From Microglena sp. YARC (Eukaryota > Chlorophyta > Chlorophyceae > Chlamydomonadales > Chlamydomonadaceae), in the NCBI GenBank assembly GCA_022414725.1, contig CM039463.1, positions 38,975,369 to 39,039,368 of the forward strand: 64,000 nucleotides of DNA. The letters run 5' to 3'. The notes under the pieces were generated by a model. That model saw only the letters and a list, made by a program, of their open reading frames with translations, ran no database searches and was not told where the DNA came from. The first letter of the stretch is position 1, and each line of letters begins with the position of its first letter. Both the position numbers and the translations under genes were made by a program. Below are positions 1-9,415 of the stretch, in pieces.

Positions 1-2525
1 AAGACACCTTATGAGTTGTTTTATGGGGTGATGCCTGATGTGTCGTTGTTACGTGTGTTTGGATGCCCCTGCTATGTCACGTTAGTCAATGGGAAGAAAC
101 GTAACAAGCTGGACGAAAGGGCGTTATCTGGTAGACTGGTTGGGTATTCTCTGGTGAGTAAGGGTTATTTTATTTGGGTTCCTAAGTTGCGCCAGGTAGT
201 AGAGAGTCGTGATGTACTCTTCTATGAACAGTTTAGCTATAACTGTATTCCTGGGCTTCCTCCCTATGACGGGTCGCCGTATGTTTCTAGCATCCCTGCC
301 GCTATCAACGGACACATGCCTGAGGCTGCGGGCCATTCCTTAGATCCTTTGCTTTCCCCAATTGTTGACCACTGTCCTGGCCATAGGATGATTCTGCGTC
401 CCAGGTTAGGGGCTGCTGGTACTGTATTGCGTGAGAATGCACTGGGCGGGCGAGGTTCTGCAGTTCCTACGGATAAAATCTTAGCCGAATCTCAGGGGGT
501 CGCCAGGCCCTCCTCTGCGTCAAATTCCGTCGGTGAAGCTCTAGGATTACGACAATCTCAGATCATAGTGGAGCCTCTTATAGGTCCATTATCTAATAGT
601 CACCCTGCTCCAATCATCTTGGATGGCTCGAAGGGGTTGGTGAGCGCTTCGCCTCCTGCCGTTCCTGATAGATTAATCGGGAGCCCGGGTGATGATGTAG
701 CCTTTGCCGATAGTGCAAGTGATGATCTTGATCATTGGTCAGGCTCCGATACTGCGTATGGCTGGGGTGTTCCGGTCGACCCAGGCTTCGTTGAATTAGA
801 GGCAAATAAGGCCGGCCCTGTTCAACCAGGCAGTAGTTCTGCACTGGGGGCTCTACTACCGGTTACTGCTGATACTGCTGATATCCCGCTGCTCATGTAC
901 AAGTAAACTGCTTGTACGTGGGAGCATCTGTTGCCCCCTCCACTGAACTAACCTATAAAGCTGCCATGCTCCCTACCAACCCTGACAGGGATCAATGGCT
1001 TCTTGCTATGAAGGATGAGATGGCTTCCCTACATGCCCATGGTACTTGGGTACTCACTCCACAGCCTCGTAAGCAAAAGATCCTGTCAGGCAGGTGGTTA
1101 TTTGTGAAGAAGTTTGGGGTTGATGGTTCTATACGCTTCAAGGCACGTTTTTGTGGTACGTGGCTTTCTGCAACGTCCTGGGCTGGATTTTCATGACGTA
1201 TATGCCCCTGTCTCCTCTAAAGCAGGTCTTCGGGTGCTCCTGGCTGCCATCACTCATAGAAAGATGTTTGTCCGGCAGCTGGACATCAAAACTGCATTTC
1301 TGAACGCTAAGCTGGAACCTGGTCTGGATCTGTACTGCCGCCAGCCTGAGGGCTTTCAGCACCTTGGTCCCAACGGTGTTCCCCTTGTGTGCAAGCTGCT
1401 CAAGTCTCTTTATGGATTGAAGCAGGCACCCAGGGCTTGGAGTAGGGATGTCAAGCGGGTTCTGGTTGCACACGGCTTCACTATGTGCAAGGCTGAACCT
1501 GCTCTGTATTTTACGAAAGGATTCTGATGGTGGGTGGAGCTATGTTCTGACCTATGTTGATGATTTTATCTGTGCTTTTAGTGAGCTGGATAGGTATGTG
1601 TTGCTTATCCAGGCTATGGAAAAGGCTGGCTGGGAGGTCAAAGAGATGGGTGTTCCGGTTCAGTTCCTCTCTTTGGACATGCATGTTACACTTGATTCTG
1701 AAGGCAGGTGTGTTCAGATCAACATCTCTCAGCACACCTACATTGTTGATCTGGTGGAGCAGTTTGGTCTTACTGATGCTGCCCCACCCAGGTTTGCTGC
1801 CCCCATGGCCAAGTCCACCGTTTCTGACGCCCCTGGAGAACCCCTGACGTCTAATAGCCAGTACCTCTCTCTTGTGGGTGCTTTGCTATACCTGGCTACT
1901 TGCACCAGGCCTGATATTTCTTTTGCTGTGAGCTACCTGTCCAGGTTTTCTGCTCACCCTACCGTCCCTCTCTGGGGGGCTGCCAAGCGGTTGCTCTTGT
2001 ATTTGAGAACACATTCCCACCTGGGTCTCACTTACACCCACAACCCTGAGTTCTCTTTTACTGTCTTTAGTGACTCATCCTTTGCTGATGATGGGTCTGA
2101 CAGGCGGTCTCAGACTGGCTTTGCTGTGCTAGCTGGGGGGTGCATAGTGAACTGGATGAGCAAGAGGCAGCCTACTGTTTGCCATTAGCTCTAGTGAGGC
2201 TGAGTATCAGGCCCTGTCCCAGGCTGCCAGGGAGGTACAATGGTTGAAGAAATTGAGGGTGGATCTGGGTCTGCCTTGTGCTTTGGTTACCATTCAGGGT
2301 GACAACTTAGGGTCTCTAAGTTGGGCCAAAGACTGGCAGCTCCTGCCTCGCAGCAAGCACATTGATGTTATTCATCACTACATCAAGGAGCTGGTGGAGG
2401 ATGGTTCACTGGATGTTGCCTATGTTAACACCGTGGATAACTGTGCTGACCCCTTCACCAAGCCCCTTGATCCTGCTGTGTTCTGGAGGTTTGTCCGCAT
2501 GTTAGGTATGACCGCTTCTTCTTAG
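1..2525 (+). pseudogene. pol: Copia1-A pol: integrase C-terminus, reverse transcriptase, RNase H
   Basis: Frame 1 is open from base 1 and encodes the integrase C-terminal region (VFGCPCYVTLVNGKKRNKLD), then a variable serine/proline-rich linker. Reverse transcriptase follows in pieces: GRWLFVKKFGVDGS near 1095, QLDIKTAFLNAK near 1280, the SLYGLKQAPRAWS block near 1410, and the catalytic YVDD near 1555. RNase H follows, with SSEAEYQALSQAA near 2190, then the DNLGSLSWAKD block and ADPFTKPLDP at the end. Compared with Copia1-C there are frameshifts near 885 (CCCC to CCC), 1146 (extra T), 1515 and 2180 (extra T). At least three are in homopolymers, so they may be sequence errors. Without them pol would be one frame, as in the family generally. 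Confidence 0.9.
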
Positions 2526-2845
2526 GGTCATCCTTGCATTTGGTCATATTAGTTTCTTTTCGTTATCAAAGTTTGGCATTAGGTTCCTATTCCCGGATCG
2601 GGTTTTCTATACCGTTGTTACCCATTTTTGATATTAGTTTTTCCTCTCTTTCTAGCTTGGCAAATTGTTTTAATTTTTTTTGCCTTGTTTCATTCCTTCC
2701 TATAACCCTTTGGGTTCCATTTGAAGTTCTCTCGATTTTTTCGGAGTTCTTTGATTTTTTTTTTATATATGTTACATATAGTTCTATGTCCCCAGTGCCA
2801 TAGGTGGAGAGGTAGTATTGTATGTCCCCTGTGTCATAGGTGGAG
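2526..2845 (+). other. Copia1-A 3' untranslated region
   Basis: This non-coding stretch lies between the RNase H stop and the 3' LTR. It is T-rich and conserved in Copia1-B (29812-30117) and Copia1-C (40949-41259), including the shared block GGTTCCTATTCCCGGATCGG. It ends in two CCATAGGTGGAG-like purine-rich repeats directly before the LTR, which are the likely polypurine tract. Confidence 0.75.
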
Positions 2846-3228
2846 TGTCAGCATGAATTGCGGTGCTCTCACGCGTTTTATGACTTGGTGACTACTTATG
2901 TACTTCCTTAGAACTATCGGCCCAGACAGTGTTTCTGTCTGTACTGTGTCAGCTTCCCGTAGACTGTGTCATCCTTCATGACACGGTGACAGCTTCCTGT
3001 TGACTGCGTCATCGGTCTCTCACTGACACACTCTGTATAGCCGGTGCCTGGCTTAAGTTTCCTGACTTAGGGTCTAGTCAGGTTACAGGCATCCGCCTCT
3101 CCCACCGCTGGTGTTCTTTGGCGTCCGCCTGTCCTTGTAACGCTATTCTTGTCTCCGTGTATAGATTGGCGCGTCTGTCTCCGCTGCATACATCTCTCTC
3201 CACTCTTCGAAGTGCTTTCTAGCTGATA
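2846..3228 (+). repeat. Copia1-A 3' LTR
   Basis: The 383-bp LTR starts TGTCAGCATGAATTGC and ends AGCTGATA. It aligns over its whole length with the LTRs at 7904, 30118, 34651 and 41260. A central block holds two inverted motifs around TGTCATCCTTCATGACA. The ends are imperfect inverted repeats, TGTCAGC and GCTGATA, rather than the usual TG...CA. Confidence 0.9.
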
Positions 3229-3785
3229 GGTTCCAAAAACCTGAGGATGAAATGCATATGTTTGAGTGCCCTTTTTATAATGATATTCGCCTCCGCTACC
3301 AGAAGCTGTTTACAGATATTTATAGGCATGTCCATGAGGATACCAACTTAACCGTATGGAATGTGGAATTCTGCGATTCCACATTCAGAACCCTTATGAA
3401 TGGAAATGGCACTAAGTATTTTTGGAGCAACCTAGCCGACTATCTTTCTACTTGTAGAAGAGCAAGACAGGAAGCCCTGGACTGCTTAGTGGCACCGTAA
3501 TTTATTATCCCTTTTTTTTCTTTTCTTCTTGTGACTTCTCATTTGTTAGCTTCTTACCTCCGCCACTGTAAGTGGTTGAGATCTGGGTCCGGCTCTAAGG
3601 GGTTTAATACCTACGCCACCAAAACGGTGGTTGGGAGTTTGGTTTGTTTGTCCTCGACACACCCCTGATGTAATGGGGTTTTTTGCTTTGTGGGTGCTTT
3701 TTCTTTTTGTTTAAAGCACAGAGTCTCATACACCCTCGCGGTGTCAAGTAGACTTTAACATGTAATGTAATGTAATGTAATGTAA
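3229..3785 (+). mobile_element. LINE-T copy 1, 3' end with (TGTAA)n tail
   Basis: This is the last 557 bp of a non-LTR retrotransposon. It encodes the C-terminal end of ORF2 and a 3' untranslated region, and ends in five TGTAA repeats at 3761-3785. The same 3' end occurs on the minus strand at 14355-15632 and 53813-54050. The left edge abuts the Copia1-A LTR. The rest of this copy probably lies left of Copia1-A, outside the window. The right edge joins Copia1-R inside its reverse transcriptase. Confidence 0.88.
3252..3500 (+). pseudogene. LINE-T ORF2 C-terminal fragment
   Basis: The 82-residue reading frame is the end of a LINE ORF2. It matches the copy at 14624-15454 almost residue for residue. 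It begins inside the C-terminal zinc-finger-like motif (the second half, HMFEC) and ends QEALDCLVAP. Only the tail of the protein is present. The methionine at 3252 is internal to the original protein and is not a true start. Confidence 0.85.
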
Positions 3786-5862
3786 GAACCATCAACCCCA
3801 ACCTTCTTCACAAATAACCACCTGCCAGACAGGATCCTCTGCTTAGGAGGCTGTGGAGTGAGTGCCCAAGTAGTACCATGGGCATGCAAGGACGCCATCT
3901 CATCCTTCATAGCAAGCAGCCACTGATCCCTGTCAGGGTTGGAAGGAAGCATGGCAGCTTTATAGGTTAGTTCAGATGAGGTGGAAATATATGCCCCCAC
4001 GTACAAGTAGTTTACTTGTACATGAGCAGCAGGGGTATCAGCAGTATCAGCAGTATCTAGTAGTACAGCCCCCAGTGCAGAACTACTGCTTGGTTGAAGT
4101 GGGTCGGCCTTCTTTGCCTCTAAATCACTGAAGCCTGGGTCGACCGGTACACCCCAGCCATACGCAGTATCAGAGCCGGACCAGTGTTCAAGGTCATCAC
4201 TCACACTCTCGGTGACGGCCACATCGTTACAATGCCTTGTCCGGTGTAAACCACCAGGGACAGCAGGAGGCGAAGGGATCAACAACGCCCGCGAGCCATC
4301 CGAACAGGTGGACGGGGGGTGGCAACTAGTGGACAGTGGATCTATATCAGGCTCCACTATGACCTGAGGCTGTCCTAATCCTAGAGCTTCGCCGACGGAA
4401 TGTGGCGCAGAGGAGGGCCTGGCGACCCCCTGAGATTCGGGTATATTACAGTCTGAAGGAACTTCGGAATCCCACCCGCCCAGTACCTTCACACGCAATG
4501 CAGCACCATTAGCCCCTGACCTGGGACGCAAAGTCATCCCATGACCAGGGCAGCGGTCGACAATTGGGGTTGGTAAAGGATCAAAGGCATTAACCGCAGA
4601 ATCAGGCATGTGTCCGTTGATGGCAGCAGGGATGCGTGAAACATACGGTGACCCGTCATAAGGGGACAGCCCAGGTATGCAGTTATAGCTGAACTGCTCA
4701 TAGAAGAGTACATCACGACTCTCTACTACCTGGCGCAACTTAGGAACCCAAACAAAATAACCCTTTCTCACCAGAGAATACCCAACCAGTCTACCAGATA
4801 ACGCCCTTTCGTCTAGCTTGTTGCGTTTCTTCCCATTGACTAAGGTAACATAGCAAGGGCAACCAAACACACGCAACAACGACACATCAGGTAGAACCCC
4901 AAAGAACAACTCGTATGGAGTCTTGTCACCCTGATTGGGCAGCCGGTTACGTAGGTAACAAGCAGCTAGGAAGGCATAGGGCCAGAAAGACTTAGCTAGC
5001 TTAGACTCCAAGTGGATACTCCTAGCTATGTTCTGCAAGACCCCATTGTACCTCTCCACAGTTGCATTCTGCTGAGCAGTGTATGCCATAGATAATTCAT
5101 GCACAGCACCAACCGATTCTAACCAATCCTCGAACCACTTTACTAAAAAATCCTTAGCCCTGTCAGATCTGAGACACTTGAAGACAAAACCATGCAGCTG
5201 AGTCATCCATCTGAGGATGGTAGTCTGAACCGCTAAGGGAGCTTCATCCTTGGTCCTCAAGCACAATACTTCAGCATAGCCAGAGTATTGGTCTGTGAGA
5301 CACAGAACATAAAACTCCCCACGCAAGCCCCTAATATGAAATGGTCCCATGATGTCCAAGTGAAGGCGTTGTAAAGGTGCACGGATCTTAGTTTTGCTTT
5401 CTTTAGGAAAAGGGATACGTTTTGCCTTAGCCTTCTGACAAGCATCACATGGGATCTTAGCCAGTCTCTTCACTTGCTTGAGAGTGAGGGGTAAGTTGTT
5501 AACCAAACCCTTCCTGACGAGGTTGTGCATGGCGTCATAGCCAGGGTGACCCAGCCGCCTATGCCACAGCCATTCAGGAGTGGTAGGGATAACAACTCCA
5601 CCATCCTCATCAACATCAAGTGCAAAAACTGGATAATGTACAGCACTCAACAAACGGCCACGAGGGGTGTGACAAGGCCTACTGGTAAACTTGTACACAC
5701 CATCACTTGAGGCAGGGAAAGACCAGAGTACAGAAGAGCCCTGAGTGGCAGTACAACTAAGACTATCAAAATAAATCTTGCAGTTATGAGCATGAGCCAC
5801 AGCATTTACTGACAGGAGGTTCACCGGACAGTGAGGTATGTAGAGAACATCAGTTAAAGTGA
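3786..5862 (-). CDS. pol: Copia1-R integrase and start of reverse transcriptase (partial)
   Basis: This is the longest intact copia pol stretch in the window, open for about 680 codons. It begins in the pre-integrase domain, with the zinc-binding pattern H-R-R-L-G-H and C-D-A-C near 5590-5440. The integrase core follows, with catalytic Asp in LHLDIMGPFH, Asp in RSDRAKDF and Glu in QQNATVERYN. The C-terminal region contains VFGCPCYV. A long variable linker leads to the start of reverse transcriptase (GRWLFVKK.GVDG), where LINE-T cuts in. The methionine at 5824 is internal. It is unusual for integrase to stay open in a gag-less copy. Confidence 0.88.
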
Positions 5863-5880
5863 TCCATCAAGCAGTGGTTA

Positions 5881-5899
5881 GCGTGATGGGCCCATAACC
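5881..5899 (-). promoter_or_regulatory. Primer-binding site for a half initiator tRNA-Met
   Basis: Directly after the LTR end the minus strand reads GGTTATGGGCCCATCACGC. As I recall the initiator tRNA-Met anticodon arm, this matches its complement in 18 of 19 positions. Drosophila copia and yeast Ty5 are known to prime from such a cleaved half-tRNA instead of the tRNA 3' end. Degenerate versions follow the 5' LTRs of Copia1-B (8244) and Copia1-C (35025). Confidence 0.8.
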
Positions 5900-6663
5900 T
5901 ATCAGCTTTAATACACTCCGTAGAGTGGACAGAGATGAAAGCAGCGGAACAGACGCGCCAATCTATACACGGAGACGAGAATAACGTTACAAGCACAGGA
6001 GACCCACCAAGGGGCACCAGCGGTGAAAAGGGCGGCGGCCTGGAACCTAACAGGGTACAGGCTAGACAGCGCGTGTGTAACGGATTGGAATCGTCGCACC
6101 ATAGCGACATTCCGCAAAGGAGTTCATATGATGTCCGAGTACTCATTCTCTAGTACACATACCGATCCATACCGTTACACTCTTCCCTCCTCTAGGAGTC
6201 CGTCACGGACTCTTCGAGTGGTTGTAATCGGTTGGTGTATCATGTACCACGTGATGACGTTGTACGTTTCGGACAGATTCCGTTCCTTGCCGCGTACAGC
6301 GGAGCCCTGGTTCCGGGTCGGGAGGATCAGCGATTCATCAGCGATTCGAACTCGCGTCGCTGCGGTGTTAACCAGCTCCGAAACCAATGTAACGGATTGG
6401 AATCGTTTCACCATAGCAACATTCGGCAAAGGAGTTCATATGATGTCCGAGTACTCATTCTCTAGTACATATACCGATCCATACCGTTACAGCGTGTCAG
6501 TATAACCGGTGACGCAGCCAACAGGAAGCTGTCACTGTGTCATGAAGGATGACACAGTCTACGGGAAGCTGGCACAGTACTGGCAGAGCCGATAGTTCTA
6601 AGGAAGTACATAAGTAGTCACCAAGTCATAAAACGCGTGAGAGCACCGCAATTCATGCTGATA
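5900..6663 (-). repeat. Copia1-R 5' LTR, split by a TRIM
   Basis: The LTR starts (minus strand) TATCAGCATGAATTGC at 6663 and ends GCTGATA at 5900. Removing the TRIM at 6076-6491 and one copy of its GCGTG duplication leaves about 343 bp, the family length. The bases to its right (GCGGC, 6664-6668) are Gypsy-1 integrase. Confidence 0.88.
6076..6491 (-). mobile_element. TRIM: 416-bp miniature LTR retrotransposon
   Basis: Two 104-bp terminal repeats (6076-6179 and 6388-6491) start TGTAACGGAT and end CCGTTACA on the plus strand. They flank a 208-bp core with no coding capacity. A 5-bp duplication, GCGTG, lies at 6071-6075 and 6492-6496. Orientation is minus: a polypurine tract (AGAGGAGGGAAGAG) abuts the LTR at 6180-6193, and a TGGTTTCGGAGC primer site lies next to the other LTR near 6375-6387. 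The two LTRs differ at about five positions. The LTR starts (TGTAACGGTA on the minus strand) and primer site resemble those of Gypsy-2, so a Gypsy-2 relative may mobilise it. Confidence 0.87.
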
Positions 6664-6914
6664 GCGGCACCGCATGAGGTTGCAATTTTCCTTGCCTGAT
6701 TTCTGATCCAGATTTTACCCTCTGGCACATTTCACAGCTATCCACATAGATCCCAATTTCCCGTGCCATTTTAGGCCACCAATAGTGTTCAGCAACAGCA
6801 TTCAGCGTGCGTAAATAGCCGGCATGCCCAGCGGATGGTGCATCATGGAACTCAGCTAGCAGCAGGTATAATAATAATAACTCAGCAATTGCATCCCAGC
6901 AGGTACATATATTC
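6664..6914 (-). pseudogene. pol: Gypsy-1 integrase zinc-binding domain fragment
   Basis: The minus strand encodes the HHCC integrase N-terminal domain: H-D-A-P-S-A-G-H, then HYWWPKMAREI, then C-E-M-C-Q, ending at the Copia1-R LTR at 6663. Upstream is the linker IYVPAGMQLL. A run of ATA/TTA triplets near 6870 breaks the frame. The rest of integrase, including the catalytic core, must lie left of Copia1-R outside the window. Confidence 0.85.
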
Positions 6915-6916
6915 TA

Positions 6917-7682
6917 CCGTATGCGCAACATGTAATGGCAAATGATTTGGCAAACGACCATTTGCCAACGTCGTTTTGGCACGTAAGTGAGCTGGTCCTG
7001 GGTCACAGGCGTTTGCCAAGTTTGTCCAACACCGTCGTTTCATACAAACTCAGTTCGACTGGTCCGGATCGCCTTGATCGTTCCTTACATGCACTGATTT
7101 CGAGATACAATGAGCTAGTCGCGCCTATCGCACTGACTGGTTTGACCGCCAGCGGTTTGAACGGCAGCGGTTTGAACGCTACCCGGATGCCACGTTTCGA
7201 TGTCCCAGACCCAAAGGGTGATTTGCCCACCATCGTTCCGTTGCAAGGATCTGCCCCGAGCCTTGACTACAGCATATGGAGGTCTCCGGCTACCCATACA
7301 AATCTCACAAAAAAGATTTGATGCACCGAGCATTCCCCCCTCGACCCCCCCCAAAAAACACCACCAACATTACTAACGAAGGTATCAGATTTCCTCAGTT
7401 GTAGCCAGGCAGAGCCCTGATTTTGATCATTTCTTTTCCAGTCTATGACCAAGAGGAACTGTTCATTAAAGCATTCCCAAGCAACCTACTTTTAAACATG
7501 GAAGAAGGAAATGTAACAGGCAAATTGGAGCTTAGCCAAATGTTTCCAAGTCAAACCTTGAGCAAGTCCCAGACTCAAACCATTTGCCAAATTAGTTTTG
7601 CCACACATTTGTGATCCATGACATAAGGTTAAAAACCACATTTGCCAATGTTTATTCTTGCCATTACATGTTGCGCATACGG
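6917..7682. mobile_element. TIR element with TA target duplication (MITE-like)
   Basis: This 766-bp insertion is bounded by 25-bp inverted repeats starting CCGTATGCGCAACATGTAAT, with TA on both sides (6915-6916, 7683-7684). Removing it and one TA rejoins the Gypsy-1 frame (WYFSN then RIYVPAG). The TA target suggests a Tc1/mariner-like or related transposase. The interior has copies of TTTGCCAA in both orientations. It has one open frame (6935-7321, 128 codons) that I do not recognise and that has no transposase motif, so the element is probably non-autonomous. Confidence 0.83.
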
Positions 7683-7684
7683 TA

Positions 7685-7808
7685 TTGCTAAAATACCACA
7701 AACCATCCGCATTCTTATGCAGAATGTGAGGTGGATTGCGATAATAGGGAACCGTCGCATATCCCGCAAGAATAGCCTCACGCAGATTCGGAACTGACAC
7801 CTCATATG
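7685..7808 (-). pseudogene. pol: Gypsy-1 linker between RNase H and integrase
   Basis: On the minus strand this short piece encodes VSVPNLREAILAGYATVPYY and LHKNADGLWYFSN, the region between RNase H and the integrase zinc domain in Ty3/gypsy elements. Its upstream neighbour in the protein ends at 31770 (RNase H, ending LNVAYE). The join across the hAT element, with one CTCATATG removed, is in frame. Confidence 0.83.
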
Positions 7809-7903
7809 TAGGGCTGTCAATACCGTACGGTATTTTCAATTACCGTACTATATATCGTGATATACCGTACGGTATCGATACCGTACGGTATTTTTATACC
7901 CTT

Positions 7904-8243
7904 TATCAGCATCAATTGCGGTTCACTCAATCGTTTTATGACTTGGTGACTACTTATGTACTTCCTTAGAACTATCGGTACAAACAGTACAGTGTCAGCT
8001 TCCCGTAGACCGTGTCATTCTTCATGACACGGTGACAGCTTCCTGTTGGCTGCGTCACCCGTTCTCCTGACACGCGCTGTCTAGCCTGTACCCCGATTAG
8101 GTTCCAGGCTGCCGCCCCTTTCCTCCGCTGGTGCCCCTTGAGGGTTCCCCAGTCTTTGTAAAGTTATTCTCATCTCCGTGTATAGATTGGCGCGTCTGAC
8201 CGCTGCAAGCATCTGTCCACTCTCTGAAGTGTCTAAGCTGATA
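7904..8243 (+). repeat. Copia1-B 5' LTR
   Basis: The LTR starts TATCAGCATCAATTGC and ends GCTGATA. It is followed by a degenerate primer-binding site, GGTTATACGGTCC, at 8244. Confidence 0.9.
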
Positions 8244-8280
8244 GGTTATACGGTCCTTCATTCTACCCACTGCTTTATTC

Positions 8281-8676
8281 AATGTAACTTCCGCGAGGGC
8301 CTCCCGCCGGCTTCGAGAAACTCCATCTTCAAAATGGTCTTTCTTGGTCGCGTGGTATGCGCCATGTCATTGTGAGCAATGGCTGCGACCACGTCCTTCC
8401 TGAGGAGCCGAAGGTCCCCAACGATTGGCTTGATGTGCGCGCGCTGACGGCCTCTGCTGCCGGAGAAGAGTCTCCTTCCGCCATCGTGGAAGCCACCCCC
8501 CCCAGTCATTCCTCCAACTTTCCTGTTCCTTCTCATACTGTCCACTGCCTCTCTCCTGAGGTTGAGGACGTTCTAATGAGTCTCTGTGATGTTCAGTCCC
8601 AGATCATTGAGTATTCTTCGGGTCTGGTGCCTCCTACCGCCCGCTTCTGGGGTGGCTGCTATTCTGATGCCGATCT
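8281..8676 (+). pseudogene. gag: Copia1-B gag, N-terminal part
   Basis: The position matching the Copia1-C start is ATG followed at once by TAA (CAA in Copia1-C), so the natural start is dead. From 8357 the frame MRHVIVSNGCDHVLP matches Copia1-C gag (MRSVIISNGCDRVLP). It continues through SPSAIVE and LSPEVEDVLMSLCD until HpLTR-1 interrupts at 8677. Gag resumes at 24365. Confidence 0.82.
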
Positions 8677-8681
8677 GACTG

Positions 8682-8909
8682 TGTTATTGACTGATTTATA
8701 TATCAGTCTCTGAGTCGGCATAATGCACACCGGTACCTTTCCCTCCTGGTACCGCGTTGCCTGCCGCCAGGCCACAGGCTAGCTGTGGCCTGCATGTGAC
8801 TGCAGTACCCTGCTGTACCCATCTCTATTCTATATGATTGCGCCTGTTGCGCTTAATAGCATCTTCTCCTCTATCGAGCCTATGCCGTTGTAACAATCTT
8901 ACATTAACA
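8682..8909 (+). repeat. HpLTR-1 5' LTR with hairpins
   Basis: Inverted repeats include GACTGATTTATATATCAGTC (8689-8708), CGGTACC...TGGTACCG (about 8731-8752) and GGCCACAG-GCTAG-CTGTGGCC (8770-8790). The first two correspond in position to hairpins in the HpLTR-2 LTR that differ in sequence but keep pairing. Confidence 0.88.
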
Positions 8910-9415
8910 GGTTATGTGCGCCATATTTAGACGCTAACGAAGAACAGCCGCTGCTTTCCGCGTTCGGAATCAGTTCCACTCTAACTTGTCGAAGGCCCGA
9001 GTTTTAACTAAGCACCTGGACTCCCTGAGCGGATCCTACTTCCCGCTGCTCCGCCTGCCGCTGCCTACCAAGAATCCTTGGATCTGCCACTGCGTCCTAC
9101 GACTGGAGCAAGCAAGAGCGACCACAAGTCACCGACATCTATGAAGTGAGTATAGGACGACGCCCTCACCGAGACCCACACAGTGCTGTATTGATTGCAG
9201 ACGATCAATTTGTCTACGACCTCAGCTTAAGAGAAGCTCCTGTCGTCGAAAATTGCCGCTTGGCAACGTTCAACCCCCGGTAATCCACTGGATCCCTTTG
9301 GATCGCCGATTCCCACACACACTCCATCCCCCCTTCCCCTACCCCGCCCTTGTAACTCCCCCTATCCCAACACTCCGACCTACAACGCCAAGACTCCTAC
9401 ACAGAAGACCTCACC
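8910..9415 (+). other. HpLTR-1 leader with half-tRNA primer site
   Basis: GGTTATGTGCGCC directly after the LTR resembles the initiator tRNA-Met half-tRNA site seen in Copia1-R. The rest is non-coding and becomes C-rich towards the gag start (9300-9400). C-rich leaders also precede gag in Copia2 and HpLTR-3. Confidence 0.65.

Larger units (their letters stand above)
1..3228 (+). mobile_element. Copia1-A, 3' part of a Ty1/copia retrotransposon
   Basis: The window opens inside the integrase region of this copia element and runs through reverse transcriptase, RNase H, an AT-rich 3' untranslated stretch and the 3' LTR. It is over 80% alike at nucleotide level (by eye) to Copia1-B and Copia1-C. 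The 5' LTR, gag and protease lie left of the window. The base after the LTR end GCTGATA joins LINE-T sequence (GGTTCC...), which suggests that Copia1-A inserted into a LINE-T copy; the matching target duplication would lie outside the window. Confidence 0.93.
3786..6663 (-). mobile_element. Copia1-R, gag-deleted copia copy on the minus strand
   Basis: On the minus strand this reads 5' LTR (5900-6663, interrupted by a TRIM), primer-binding site, then directly into the gag-pre-integrase region near 5862. Gag and protease are missing, which indicates an internal deletion. Pol continues as a long open frame to the start of reverse transcriptase. There LINE-T interrupts it at 3785; the remaining pol and the 3' LTR must lie left of the window. 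The 5' edge lies inside the integrase gene of Gypsy-1. Confidence 0.88.

Noticed and set aside
3761..3785. (TGTAA)n as telomeric repeat
   Set aside because: The same repeat ends three copies of one LINE 3' end, so it is the element's tail.
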